Assembly (NCBI GenBank): GCA_934725015.1
Contig: CAKVAS010000005.1
Coordinates: 124,001-188,000, forward strand
From: an uncultured Bacteroidales bacterium
GTDB lineage: Bacteria > Bacteroidota > Bacteroidia > Bacteroidales > UBA932
DNA length: 64,000 bases
Direction: 5' to 3'
Part shown: piece after piece, positions 24,929 to 33,974 of the stretch
Layout: the number at the start of each line of letters is the position of its first letter
Position numbering within the stretch: the stretch's first letter is position 1
Notes under the pieces: generated by a model
Databases searched by the model: none
Told to the model about the DNA's origin: nothing
The model's input: the letters and a program-made list of their open reading frames with translations, nothing else
Program-made: the position numbers and the translations under genes

Positions 24929-25381
24929 TTATTTGTAGGTCCTTCTGAGGAAGGCGAGGAGAAGGCGGCGGACGATGTAGGTCCGAGGCCAGAGCCTTGA
25001 GCAGAGTCTCCACGAAAACGAAGAACAGCTACATTCCTTTCCGGACGGGGCTATTCTTTTTTCCACGACGGCAAAGACATCCTCCGGATTCGCCCATTCA
25101 GTGCCCTTGCAGTTGCCGTCGCCCCGGAAGATGTAGGCGGAAGCCCTTTTCCCGATGCATCGGTGCAGGATGAACTTGCCGCGGAAGCGGAACAGCGCGA
25201 CGTCGCCGCTTTTCAGGCCGTCCGCCGGCACGAACGGGCGGAGCAGCGCGGAGTCCTTCTCGTTGCGGAAAAACGGGAACATACTGCAACCCTTGACATT
25301 AAGCAGGACATGGCCCGAGTTTTCGAGTTCGTCGAGGAGGTTCTCGAAAAATATGTCGTTAGGAATTACAATCTGTCCCAT
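24929..25381 (-). CDS. S24/S26 (signal-peptidase-like) serine peptidase
   Basis: 150 residues. NVKGCSMFPFFRNEKDS has the GxSMxP nucleophile motif (Ser near 33), KSGDVALFRFRGKFILHRCIG carries an LHR, and FRGDGN an Asp. The Ser-His-Asp set resembles the SipW/archaeal type of signal peptidase more than the Ser-Lys E. coli LepB. No membrane segment is visible, which is odd for a signal peptidase; the C-terminus is Arg-rich and may be a divergent anchor. It is divergent from the M6 protease, so a role in processing a neighbouring exported protein is possible but unproven. Confidence 0.65.
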   Translation of the reverse strand: MGQIVIPNDIFFENLLDELENSGHVLLNVKGCSMFPFFRNEKDSALLRPFVPADGLKSGDVALFRFRGKFILHRCIGKRASAYIFRGDGNCKGTEWANPEDVFAVVEKRIAPSGKECSCSSFSWRLCSRLWPRTYIVRRLLLAFLRRTYK

Positions 25382-25416
25382 ATTACTTTCTCCATTTCGC
25401 TTTTGTCCGCATCGGA

Positions 25417-25448
25417 TTTGCGAATTTCACAAATTTTGCGTAATTATG
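25417..25448 (+). promoter_or_regulatory. Promoter for the M6 metalloprotease gene
   Basis: TTTG (25417-25420), a 20 bp spacer, then TAATTATG (25441-25448), one mismatch in the -7 box. The predicted transcription start is near 25455, about 64 nt before the ATG at 25519. Confidence 0.5.
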
Positions 25449-25518
25449 CAAGATTTTTCGACCGTGTCCGGAGCAATATGGCTCCAAGCGAGGACAGGAG
25501 AGCAAATAATTATATGAA

Positions 25519-27765
25519 ATGAAAGCAAGGATAATGATGATTACGGCCATCGCGATGATGGCGCTGTGCGGAACCGCCTCAGACTCCTGGGCAGCCCCCG
25601 CGAGAAAACATCTGATTACCTACACCCAGCCTGACGGCGCGACATTCAGGGGATATGTGCGGGGCGACGAGTTCTGTCATGTCTGCACGACCGCTTCGGG
25701 ACGGACCATCGTGAAGGACGAGGACGGATGGTGGTGTTACGCGAGCCTCGCCGCGGACGGAAGCCTGGCGGCGACGGGCGGCAGGGTAAGCGCGTCGGAA
25801 GCGTCTGTTTCCGCATTTTCGGCGGCACACGGAACCATATTCCCGAAAGCATCGGAAAGGCGGAGGACTTTCAATGAAAACGTCGCGAGGAAGCCGATGA
25901 TGCGAAATTTTCTTGCACAGGACGGAGCCGCCACCAAATCTGCGGCCATGCCGAAGCAGAAGCATGGAATCGTGATTCTCGCGCAGTTCAGCGACGTTCC
26001 GTTCACCTACACGAGACAGAATTTCGTGGATTTGCTGACGAAGAAAGGATATTCCCACAACGGGGCGGTCGGGAGCGCACTGGACTATTTCAACGACCAG
26101 TTCAACGGAGAGGTCGAGTTCAGCTTCGACGTGTCGGAGATTGTCACGCTGCCGAACGAACGGGCATACTACGGCGGCAATGACCGTAACGGAGAAGACA
26201 AGAATGCGGAACAGATGATTATTGATGCCTGCAGGCTTGCTTCTGAAAAAGGGACGGATTTCTCAAAATATGACGACGACAACGACGGTTATGTCGATAA
26301 TGTCTTTGTGTTCTTTTCCGGCGGTGACGAAGCGGACGGAGCCGGAGACGACTGCATCTGGTCGCACGCCTATTACATTGAGTCCGGGGCAAAAAAACAC
26401 CTGACGCTCAACGGGAAGAAGATTGACAGCTACGCCTGCACGTCTGAGCTCACAGCCGAAATCGACGAATATAATGGAGCATATGGTATAACGGGAAACT
26501 ATTTTCTCGCGGGCATCGGGACATTCTGCCACGAGTACAGCCACACCTTCGGGCTCCCGGACCTCTATGACACGGACTATGAAAAAAGCGGAGGACAGGC
26601 GGAGGCTCTCTGGACCTGCACCGGTCTCATGGACGGAGGAAACATGAACGACTACGGCAACACGCCGCCGTACTACAATGCAATAGACAGGGAATATCTC
26701 GGAATCGGGGAGGCCCTGACGCTTGAGGAAGGCAGCCACAAACTCGAACCGATACATCTGAACGGCAGGTATTACCGTCTGGACACAGGCACGAAGGACG
26801 AGTATTTCCTCATCGAGTGCAGGAGTAACAAGACGCTGTGGGACAAGCACATCGGCGGAAAAGGTATGCTGATCTATCACATCGACAAGTCGAATAACTC
26901 CGCAGGTAGTTCAGACTATTATGAAGGAGTGCTGACGGCGGCTAAGAGATGGGACTACAACGAAGTCAACTGCCGTCGCGACAGGCAGTGCGCAGACCTC
27001 GTCGAAGCCGACCCCAATGTTGTCCGTCAGGCACAAAGCGGCTCATCCTTTTATCCGACCGCCGCGCAGGTGGCAAAGATATTCTTCCCAAGCGGCACTC
27101 ACAACACCCTCGGGCCGGACAACGGACTCTCCGGATGGGACGGCAACGGATGCGGAGTGCAGATTTACGGGATTCAGACAGAAAGCGACGGCTCGGTGTC
27201 ATTCTCGGTGGGCAAGCCCAAGGAAGTCAGCGCCACTGTCAGGAAAGACGTGTTCCAGAATGCCGCAATTCTTGAAATAGAGATGTTCAATGCGGACGGG
27301 GAAATAACGATAAAATACGGATTGTCCGGAAAGTCATTGACCTCCGGCATAAGCGCAGACGCGGACGAGACTGGAAAATATGTTGTCCGTCTTGACGGAC
27401 TGACACCCCGACAGGCCTACACGGCAGAGATTTACGCGACGGTGGATGGCGCGCAGACAAAAGTGACCACGGCGTCATTCACGACAAAGCCCGTTTCCGG
27501 GACATATCCGGCAATAATCGTTGATGTCGAAGGACGGAACGACGACGGTTCATTTGCCTCAGGGGCCAAGATTCCACTGGTCCTGAACAATGCCACCGCG
27601 GCAAAGAAAGTGGAGTGGTACTTTGACGGCAAGGCCATGGATACGGCTGAGGACTGCTACCTCACCGTTGAGAGGACCGGAACATTGAAAGCAGTCATGA
27701 CATACTCCGACGGAGTTCAGACAAGCATTTACAAGAAAGTTGTAGTACAGAATCAGTTACAATGA
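25519..27765 (+). CDS. Secreted M6-family metalloprotease (immune inhibitor A type)
   Basis: 748 residues with a Sec signal peptide (ending about SWAA). A propeptide-like region (30-130) comes first, then the catalytic domain beginning KHGIVILAQFSDVPFTYTRQ. The zinc motif H338-E-Y-S-H342 is followed by TFGLPDLYD, the M6 signature. DDDNDGYVDN before it is a calcium-binding loop. After about 565 there is a fibronectin-III-like module (LTPRQAYTAEIYATVDG) and a final Ig-like stretch. It degrades proteins outside the cell or at the surface. Its last four bases overlap the start of a small lipoprotein gene. Confidence 0.88.
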   Translation: MKARIMMITAIAMMALCGTASDSWAAPARKHLITYTQPDGATFRGYVRGDEFCHVCTTASGRTIVKDEDGWWCYASLAADGSLAATGGRVSASEASVSAFSAAHGTIFPKASERRRTFNENVARKPMMRNFLAQDGAATKSAAMPKQKHGIVILAQFSDVPFTYTRQNFVDLLTKKGYSHNGAVGSALDYFNDQFNGEVEFSFDVSEIVTLPNERAYYGGNDRNGEDKNAEQMIIDACRLASEKGTDFSKYDDDNDGYVDNVFVFFSGGDEADGAGDDCIWSHAYYIESGAKKHLTLNGKKIDSYACTSELTAEIDEYNGAYGITGNYFLAGIGTFCHEYSHTFGLPDLYDTDYEKSGGQAEALWTCTGLMDGGNMNDYGNTPPYYNAIDREYLGIGEALTLEEGSHKLEPIHLNGRYYRLDTGTKDEYFLIECRSNKTLWDKHIGGKGMLIYHIDKSNNSAGSSDYYEGVLTAAKRWDYNEVNCRRDRQCADLVEADPNVVRQAQSGSSFYPTAAQVAKIFFPSGTHNTLGPDNGLSGWDGNGCGVQIYGIQTESDGSVSFSVGKPKEVSATVRKDVFQNAAILEIEMFNADGEITIKYGLSGKSLTSGISADADETGKYVVRLDGLTPRQAYTAEIYATVDGAQTKVTTASFTTKPVSGTYPAIIVDVEGRNDDGSFASGAKIPLVLNNATAAKKVEWYFDGKAMDTAEDCYLTVERTGTLKAVMTYSDGVQTSIYKKVVVQNQLQ

Positions 27766-28169
27766 AGAAGATATATGTTTTTATGCTGACGGCAGCCGCG
27801 CTGGTCGGATGCGTGAGGGGAAATCTCGAAGAGCCGTCCTATGATGACGGTCTCGCGCTAAGCGTGGGCGGCAAGGAGATTTTCAAATATGACGAGCTCA
27901 CCTGGCAGGCTGAGGCCGGAAACGACAATGTGTTCGTGATGCTCAAGGACGATGAAAGCTGCTGGTACAGGCTTGAATGCGACGGATGCCCTACCGATGC
28001 CGGCGACGAGGTCACGGGAAACCTCTCGTGGAGAACCGAAGAGGCGTCGAAGGACAGCCGTATGAAGAACATCACGCTGAGGGTCAGCTCCATCGACACG
28101 GAATCCGGGATGATGCACCTGTGGTCTCAGGAGAAGGGCGTCTCAGTAATGGTACACACCGTGAGATAA
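27762..28169 (+). CDS. Small lipoprotein coupled to the M6 protease
   Basis: 135 residues; lipobox LVGC, Cys about 17. The mature part is acidic and shows alternating strands typical of a small beta-sandwich (WYRLECDGCPTDAGDEVTGN; NITLRVSSIDTESGMMHLW). No family is recognised. The ATG overlaps the protease stop by 4 bp (ATGA), so the two are made together; an inhibitor, chaperone or surface anchor for the protease is a reasonable guess only. A 14-bp direct duplication (ACACCGTGAGATAA twice, about 28155-28182) covers its stop codon. Confidence 0.7.
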   Translation: MKKIYVFMLTAAALVGCVRGNLEEPSYDDGLALSVGGKEIFKYDELTWQAEAGNDNVFVMLKDDESCWYRLECDGCPTDAGDEVTGNLSWRTEEASKDSRMKNITLRVSSIDTESGMMHLWSQEKGVSVMVHTVR

Positions 28170-28186
28170 ACACCGTGAGATAAAGA

Positions 28187-30226
28187 ATGAAATCGACGAT
28201 GAAGGATTATGGATTTGTGAGGGTGGCGGCGGCGGTTCCGGTGGTGAGCCTTGCCGACCCGAAGGGGAACGCGGAAAGGATTTGCGAACTGATTGACAAT
28301 GCGGAAGAAAGGAAGGTTTCCCTGCTCGCATTCCCGGAACTATGCGTCACGGGCTACAGCTGTGCGGACCTGTTCGGTCAGAACCTGCTCATAGAGGCCG
28401 CCGAGAAGGCCGTTGCGGAGATTGCCGGACATACTGACGGGCTGGCCGTGACGGTTGTCATCGGGGTTCCAGTGCGGTTCGCCGGACATCTCTACAACTG
28501 CGCGGCGGTCATAGGCAGGGGGAAGATTCACGGCCTCGTCCCCAAAATCCATCTTCCGAACTACGGGGAGTTCTACGAGGCCAGATGGTTCACCTCGGGA
28601 GCGGAGTTCATGCAGTCCCCGGAGGAACTGAGCTATGCCGGGCAGCGGACGGTTCTCGGTCCCAATCAGATTTTCTCGCTCGGACGGACGTCGTTCTCAG
28701 TGGAGATATGCGAGGACCTGTGGACTCCGGTGCCGCCGTCGTCGTTCCACAGCATTGCCGGGGCGCTGCTCACGGTGAATCTCTCGGCAAGCAACGAGGT
28801 CATCGGCAAGGAGGACTACCGGCGCAGTCTGGTCACGATGCAGTCGGCCAGAACCATCGGCGGATACATCTACTGCTCGGCCGGTTACGGCGAATCCACG
28901 CAGGATCTGGTCTATTCCGGAGCCGCGCTGATTGCCGAAAACGGGCACATCCTCGCGGAAAACCGGCGGTTCAGCCTTGCCGGCTCGCTCACGGTCGCGG
29001 ACATCGACAGCGAGCGGCTTGAGACACTCAGGCAGAAAAGCAGCACTTTCAGCGCGCTCGCCCCCGACGGAAACGGAGACTGGAGAGCGGATTACCGATT
29101 CGTCACGGTCGGGAACGCTGCCGACACGGACTTCGGAGCCGCGCTTCACCACGGCATAGACCCGCATCCCTTCGTCCCGTCAGGCTCACCGGAGGCACTG
29201 GACGAACGCTGCCGCGAGGTCACTGACATTCAGGTGGAGGGGCTTCTGACAAGGCTCGCCCACATCGGATGCAAGTCCGCGGTCATCGGCATCTCGGGAG
29301 GCCTCGACAGCACGCTCGCGCTGCTCGTGACCGTGCAGGCTTTCGACAGGCTCGGATGGGAGCGCAGCCGCATCATCGGCGTCACGATGCCCGGCTACGG
29401 GACGACGGACAGGACATACCGCAATGCGCTCGACCTGATGGCGGCGCTCGGTGTCACTTCGCGTGAGATTCCAATCGCAGCGGCCTGCGACCGTCATTTC
29501 CTCGACATCGGGCACGACAAGGACATCCACGACGTGACCTACGAGAACTCGCAGGCACGCGAACGGACGCAGATTCTCATGGACATCGCCAACCAGACGG
29601 GCGGCATCGTGGTCGGCACCGGCGACCTCTCCGAACTCGCGCTCGGATGGGCCACCTACAACGGGGACCATATGTCGATGTATGCCGTGAACGCCAGCAT
29701 CCCCAAGACCCTCGTGCGGCACCTCGTGCGCCGGACGGCGGACAAGATTGAGGGGACGACGGCCGGAGCATCCGGTTCGGCAAATAACTCGGCTGACGAT
29801 TCTGTGGCAGTTTCAGCAGACGAGTCAGGAACAAGGCCGAGGACTGTCAGGGACATCCTGATTGACATCACGGAGACCCCGGTGAGTCCGGAACTGCTCC
29901 CGGCCGGCAAGAACGGGAAGATTCTTCAGGTGACGGAAGACCTCGTAGGCCCGTATGAACTGCACGATTTCTTCCTCTACAATTTCTTCCGCTTCGGCTT
30001 CACGCCCGAGAAGATCCAGTTCCTCGCCGAGAAGGCCTTTGCCGACAGCTACGACAGCGGGACAATCCGCAAATGGCTCCGCACCTTCATCCGCCGCTTC
30101 TTCTCCCAGCAGTTCAAGCGATCCTGCCTCCCCGACAGTCCCAAGGTCGGCAGCGTCACCCTCTCCCCAAGAGGAGACTGGCGTATGCCCTCCGACGCAG
30201 CCGCAGGGCTGTTTCTGGAGTTCTGA
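28187..30226 (+). CDS. nadE: Glutamine-dependent NAD+ synthetase
   Basis: 679 residues, two domains. The N-terminal nitrilase-type glutaminase has Glu in LAFPELCVTGY, Lys in LVPKIHLPNYGEFYEARWF and Cys in FSVEICEDLWTP. It feeds ammonia to the C-terminal synthetase with the PP-loop SGGLDS at 370-375, which amidates nicotinate adenine dinucleotide. Between VRRTADKIEGT and RPRTVRDILIDI there is an insert of about 30 residues rich in Ser, Ala, Asp and Asn, probably a surface loop. The start could be ATG 28187 or 28199; the latter (MKDYGFVRVAAAVP) fits the family better. Confidence 0.93.
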   Translation: MKSTMKDYGFVRVAAAVPVVSLADPKGNAERICELIDNAEERKVSLLAFPELCVTGYSCADLFGQNLLIEAAEKAVAEIAGHTDGLAVTVVIGVPVRFAGHLYNCAAVIGRGKIHGLVPKIHLPNYGEFYEARWFTSGAEFMQSPEELSYAGQRTVLGPNQIFSLGRTSFSVEICEDLWTPVPPSSFHSIAGALLTVNLSASNEVIGKEDYRRSLVTMQSARTIGGYIYCSAGYGESTQDLVYSGAALIAENGHILAENRRFSLAGSLTVADIDSERLETLRQKSSTFSALAPDGNGDWRADYRFVTVGNAADTDFGAALHHGIDPHPFVPSGSPEALDERCREVTDIQVEGLLTRLAHIGCKSAVIGISGGLDSTLALLVTVQAFDRLGWERSRIIGVTMPGYGTTDRTYRNALDLMAALGVTSREIPIAAACDRHFLDIGHDKDIHDVTYENSQARERTQILMDIANQTGGIVVGTGDLSELALGWATYNGDHMSMYAVNASIPKTLVRHLVRRTADKIEGTTAGASGSANNSADDSVAVSADESGTRPRTVRDILIDITETPVSPELLPAGKNGKILQVTEDLVGPYELHDFFLYNFFRFGFTPEKIQFLAEKAFADSYDSGTIRKWLRTFIRRFFSQQFKRSCLPDSPKVGSVTLSPRGDWRMPSDAAAGLFLEF

Positions 30227-30259
30227 CCGACTGAATTTGTAAGGAGCAATATCTCATCG

Positions 30260-31309
30260 TCAGCCGATGGTCATGCCGAGGCGGAACATCGGCATATACA
30301 TGGCAATCAGGACAAAGGCGACTATGGCTCCCACCAAAAGGATGAGGAGCGGTTCGACGATGCTGTTCAGCTGACGGATTTCATGCTCCAGCTCGGAGTC
30401 GAGGGCGTCGGCCTGCGAAAGGAGAGTTCGGCCGAGAGTGTTGGTCTCCTCGCCGACACGGAGGAGGACGAGAAGCCGTTTGCAGTAGAGGGATTCATGG
30501 TGCGCGAGGCCGTCGGACAGTGAGCCTCCCCGTTCGACCTCGGAGGCTGCCTCTTCCAATGACTTGCGGAAGGGATAGAATGTCACGATGCCGTGCATGA
30601 GGGAAAGTGCTTCGAGCATCGGGACATCCGCACTGACAAGAAGATGGAATATGCGGCAGAAACGGGCGGACTGCCACCTGCGGACAAGGCGGCTCCAGAC
30701 AGGGATGCGGAGCTGCAGCGAGGAGGAGATGCGCTGCCATGAGTCCAATCTGCCGTATAGCCTTTTCAGTACATAGCAGATGGCGGCAGTCCCGGAAAGA
30801 AAGAGCAGAACTGACGGAGCATGGTCTGAAAATTCCACTATCCGCCTCGTGATGCCGGGAAGTTCGCCTCCCATCCTCGAATATACCTGTTCAAACATCG
30901 GCACGACCACCAAAAGCATGAACACGAGAACGAGCGCGGCGACCGAAAGGGTTATCAGCGGATAGCTCAGCGCACTTACGACCATCCGCCGCCGGCTGTC
31001 CCGTTTCTCATAGTAGTTCGTCAGAAAGTCGAGAGCCTCCGGCAGCCGCCCGGTCTCCTCGCCTATTCGTGCGACACAGCAGTCCATTGTTGTGAATACC
31101 GGCTCTGTTCCGAGTGCGCGCCACAGTTCCTGCCCGGCGACCACGCGCCCGAACACCCGCGAGTAAAGCTCCTTCTCCGTCCCTTCCGCACAGTCGATGA
31201 GCAGCCCGAAGGCACGGCTGAAATCCAGTCCGGAGCAAATGAGCGTATGCAGCTGCACGAAGAACGCCTTTTTATCCCGGTCGGAGATTTTCTTCTTAAA
31301 GATTTCCAT
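30260..31309 (-). CDS. T2SS/T4P inner-membrane platform protein (GspF/PilC-like)
   Basis: 349 residues, close to the usual 400. It has two copies of the T2SSF domain, around 15-140 and 215-340, with three membrane segments: VSALSYPLITLSVAALVLVF, SVLLFLSGTAAICYVL, and LLILLVGAIVAFVLIAMYMP near the C-terminus. GEETGRLPEALDFLTNYYEK and VGEETNTLGRTLLSQADALD are the matching repeat motifs. In T2SS/T4P the platform couples the ATPase to pseudopilus growth. It is the last gene of the 33.5-kb minus-strand operon and converges on nadE with 33 bp between. Confidence 0.9.
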   Translation of the reverse strand: MEIFKKKISDRDKKAFFVQLHTLICSGLDFSRAFGLLIDCAEGTEKELYSRVFGRVVAGQELWRALGTEPVFTTMDCCVARIGEETGRLPEALDFLTNYYEKRDSRRRMVVSALSYPLITLSVAALVLVFMLLVVVPMFEQVYSRMGGELPGITRRIVEFSDHAPSVLLFLSGTAAICYVLKRLYGRLDSWQRISSSLQLRIPVWSRLVRRWQSARFCRIFHLLVSADVPMLEALSLMHGIVTFYPFRKSLEEAASEVERGGSLSDGLAHHESLYCKRLLVLLRVGEETNTLGRTLLSQADALDSELEHEIRQLNSIVEPLLILLVGAIVAFVLIAMYMPMFRLGMTIG

Positions 31310-31356
31310 TTTCCTTTATGATTTTCCGGATTATATCAACTCATATTGATGAAATA

Positions 31357-31707
31357 TCATCGCGAAGAATATGTTTCTATGTACTTATATGTCACGACAT
31401 TACCACCCCTCGTCCTTGCACTCACCGTCATTCTCCGAAGTTCCGGCACAGTCTCGTGAGGGGCTAGGGAGACAATGATGCAGCCCCAAGGATAATCATA
31501 AGTCCGTTCAACAAACATCTCGTCCACGTCAAGCGCATCGGCCCGGCAGCGTTCAATCTCGCGTTCCACCGCGACAGGACCCGGATAGTCGATGTCATGG
31601 GCGGCGAGGTTTCCGAGAACATCCGTGGCAATTATGAAGACTGCAAGGAATATGACGGAAGCGACCAGCGTCTCCACAAGCGAGTATGCGCCAAGTTTAG
31701 TTTTCAT
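31357..31707 (-). CDS. Minor pseudopilin (GspI/J-like)
   Basis: 116 residues. Type IV prepilin N-terminus: MKTKLGA | YSLVETLVASVIFLAVFIIA, with Glu at +5 of the predicted mature protein and a hydrophobic helix. Ala stands at -1 where Gly is usual. The rest is a small beta-rich domain with no recognisable family. The start overlaps the previous pseudopilin gene stop by 4 bp. Its size and position fit a GspI- or GspH-type minor pseudopilin of the tip complex. Confidence 0.78.
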   Translation of the reverse strand: MKTKLGAYSLVETLVASVIFLAVFIIATDVLGNLAAHDIDYPGPVAVEREIERCRADALDVDEMFVERTYDYPWGCIIVSLAPHETVPELRRMTVSARTRGGNVVTYKYIETYSSR

Positions 31708-32255
31708 CTTGATTTCAGTTCAATCCTGCGCCCTTTCCAGCCGAGCGTCAGAGTTTCCGGGGAATATGAGACCACATCAAACTGGCCGACTCTCTCCCCT
31801 CTCCCGAGCATGAGCAGTTCCCCTCCGCGGACAATCATGGCCTTTGTCCCGGAGCCGCTGCCGATAATGCCTTTGAATATGAAATCCGGAGACGGGACGG
31901 CTTCCTGCGACGGCGCCGGTGTCCGTGGTCTGGAAGACTTGGCCGGAGGAAGAGGCCTGCTCAGCGGGCGGAGGAAAGGGTCGGGATAGTCAAGCGCAAG
32001 AGTGTCGGCAGGGCGGCCGTTCCGAAAGGAGACAACCCCCTCTGCAGTAAGAGCCAGACTGTCCGAGCGCATCCTCAGGACATCAACGGCTTCAAGAGAC
32101 GACATCTCCTCATGAAAGCCGCCGGAGCTCGCCTTGCGGAACATCCCGGTCAGGGAAACAATACCCTCATAGAGCGCAAACATCAGCACTGCGGAAACAA
32201 TCATCGTGACCAGGACCTCGGCCAGAGTGCTGGCCTTAAAATATAACCGATTCAT
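31704..32255 (-). CDS. Minor pseudopilin (GspJ/H-like)
   Basis: 183 residues. Prepilin N-terminus: MNRLYFKA | STLAEVLVTMIVSAVLMFALYEG, with Glu at +5 and Ala at -1. The helix is followed by a globular domain and a proline-rich insert (LRPLSRPLPPAKSSRPRTPAPS, split by positions about 94-116). It is translationally coupled to the next pseudopilin gene by a 4-bp overlap. The exact GspH/I/J equivalence is not clear. Confidence 0.77.
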   Translation of the reverse strand: MNRLYFKASTLAEVLVTMIVSAVLMFALYEGIVSLTGMFRKASSGGFHEEMSSLEAVDVLRMRSDSLALTAEGVVSFRNGRPADTLALDYPDPFLRPLSRPLPPAKSSRPRTPAPSQEAVPSPDFIFKGIIGSGSGTKAMIVRGGELLMLGRGERVGQFDVVSYSPETLTLGWKGRRIELKSR

Positions 32256-32257
32256 TT

Positions 32258-33433
32258 TCAGTAGATTTTCTTGATTGTTTTTCTTGTGTAGGCACCGGAC
32301 AGGAGAATTGGAAAGGCAAGGGAGTCGCTGCGGACAAAACGCGCGTCACACAAGGTTCCCGGAAAGGTGTTGCCGCCCGAGCGATGGTAGCAGTCACGGA
32401 TGTAGGCAGCTCCATAGACATTGCCAGCAAGTTCGCAGGAGCCGTCGATGCAGAGGAGGCCGCGAAGAGTCGAACCATGCTCCTGAATATAGCTCGGAAA
32501 ACGAAGTCCGCTGTCGGCATTCTCGCTGAAAACGGCAATGTAGCCGGAGACCTCGCTGTCGGAACCGAAACGGACAAAGGGGCGGCAAGCATTTGAGCGG
32601 CAACCGTCTGAAGAATGGCTGTCGTCGGCCGCATTGACGAAGATTCCTGACGGGAAACGCAGCACGACGCCGTCCTCGACAATCACGGTGTCGCTCGCGA
32701 AAATCTGCGCAGTCCCTTCAAAGCCTCTCTCCACAGTCACGCTTCCGGCCGAAACAATAGCATCCGACGGCAGTTGCAGGCTTCTCGAAAGAACGACTCT
32801 TTCTCCGAAAAGACAGTCCGGCAAAGGCATATCCCGATTTGCCTTGCTCCATAGCCGGCACAGCTCCGATGCCTTCCTGAAAGCGGCGGAATCGAACGGA
32901 GGCAGGTCAGGGCCGGAGAGCCGCAGGTCAGACTCGGGAAGCGGCAGGCCGGAATAGTAGCGGGAGGCTATCTCCGTGTAGTTCAGTCCGTTCATAGGTA
33001 TGTAGGCCAAACCCTCCATCCCGGCATCTGCGGCCAACGACAAGGCGCGGTTGCGGTCGCATATCCAGAACGCCGCCTCGGCCGGGCACTCCGTCCTGCG
33101 CCCTACCAGCATGGTCATCGCGTCGGGAGAGGAATTGGAAAGGCGCACACGCTCATAGAGTCCCCAGTCGGAAACAGCGACATGAACCGAATCCTCGCCG
33201 TCGAAAAGGAAGATGTCCGCGCTGTCCCCGGCGGCACAAAGCAGGCTGTCATAAAGGTAGAGATTCAATGCGGAAGCCAGGTTCTCGCGCTCCTGATGCG
33301 CCTCCCGGTAGAGGGCATAGCGCCTGTATTTCAACGCCAGCGAATCATAGGCAAAGAAAATCATCAGCAGGACGACCGCCGACATAACCAGCACCGCAGG
33401 CAGGGCGTATGCTTTCAAATGCTTTTTCATCAT
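32258..33433 (-). CDS. Large minor pilin-like protein (GspK/PilX-like)
   Basis: 391 residues. N-terminus MMKKHLKA | YALPAVLVMSAVVLLMIFF resembles a prepilin signal, but the +5 residue is Ala, not Glu. That loss is characteristic of GspK, the tip pseudopilin. The large soluble domain fits that role in size, though not in obvious sequence: residues about 215-350 look like stacked short strands (DAIVSAGSVTVERGFEGTAQ, DTVIVEDGVVLRFPSGIFVN), a beta-helix-like pattern unusual for GspK. It lies 2 bp before the next pseudopilin gene. GspK-like is an inference from position and the missing Glu. Confidence 0.65.
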   Translation of the reverse strand: MMKKHLKAYALPAVLVMSAVVLLMIFFAYDSLALKYRRYALYREAHQERENLASALNLYLYDSLLCAAGDSADIFLFDGEDSVHVAVSDWGLYERVRLSNSSPDAMTMLVGRRTECPAEAAFWICDRNRALSLAADAGMEGLAYIPMNGLNYTEIASRYYSGLPLPESDLRLSGPDLPPFDSAAFRKASELCRLWSKANRDMPLPDCLFGERVVLSRSLQLPSDAIVSAGSVTVERGFEGTAQIFASDTVIVEDGVVLRFPSGIFVNAADDSHSSDGCRSNACRPFVRFGSDSEVSGYIAVFSENADSGLRFPSYIQEHGSTLRGLLCIDGSCELAGNVYGAAYIRDCYHRSGGNTFPGTLCDARFVRSDSLAFPILLSGAYTRKTIKKIY

Positions 33434-33436
33434 CTT

Positions 33437-33952
33437 TCAGTCTTTATACGGGCCTCGGCCGTGACTCGATTTATCCGTTTGGCCCGTGCTCTCAAGCTGG
33501 CGAAGAGAGAGTCGCAGCATGACGGAGAGCTGGTTTCGGGACGGGCGGTAGGAGTTGAAGGCGGCGGAACAGATGCGAATCTCCGGAATGGACTCCACCG
33601 TCTCAAGGACTTGAAGCAGGGACTTGAAATCACCGGAAAGGACGAGCTCCGCGCCGCAGAGCCTTAGGTCACCCTCCGAGCCGAGTTCTGACGGAGCGAA
33701 TGCGAGGACTGAAACGGAGCGTTCCGCGCAGAGCCCGGAGACCGTCCCGACAAATCCTCCGTTGCTCAGGGCCGGTTCACTCCCTATGACGGAGCGGCGC
33801 TCCTGCGGGACAAGCGCGGAGTCTGATTCCGCAAGAGCCTTCCGCCAGTCCGTCCACAGGTCGAAGGTACGTGAAAGAGCCAGACTCCAGACCAGAACCG
33901 GAAGAACGACAAGCAGGACGGCAAGCTTCAGCGATGAGAGATTTCGTTTCAT
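33437..33952 (-). CDS. T2SS/T4P assembly protein, GspM/PilO-like
   Basis: 171 residues: a short cytoplasmic tail, one membrane helix (about 9-28, LKLAVLLVVLPVLVWSLALS), and a periplasmic domain with a DFKSLLQVLETVESIPEIRI segment of the ferredoxin-like fold used by PilO and GspM. In those systems it dimerises with PilN/GspL under the secretin. Sequence identity to named families cannot be judged by eye, so the call rests on topology and on its place between the GspL-like and pseudopilin genes. It ends 3 bp before the GspK-like gene. Confidence 0.68.
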   Translation of the reverse strand: MKRNLSSLKLAVLLVVLPVLVWSLALSRTFDLWTDWRKALAESDSALVPQERRSVIGSEPALSNGGFVGTVSGLCAERSVSVLAFAPSELGSEGDLRLCGAELVLSGDFKSLLQVLETVESIPEIRICSAAFNSYRPSRNQLSVMLRLSLRQLESTGQTDKSSHGRGPYKD

Positions 33953-33974
33953 GGACAGTTGAGAAGTCAGCGGT

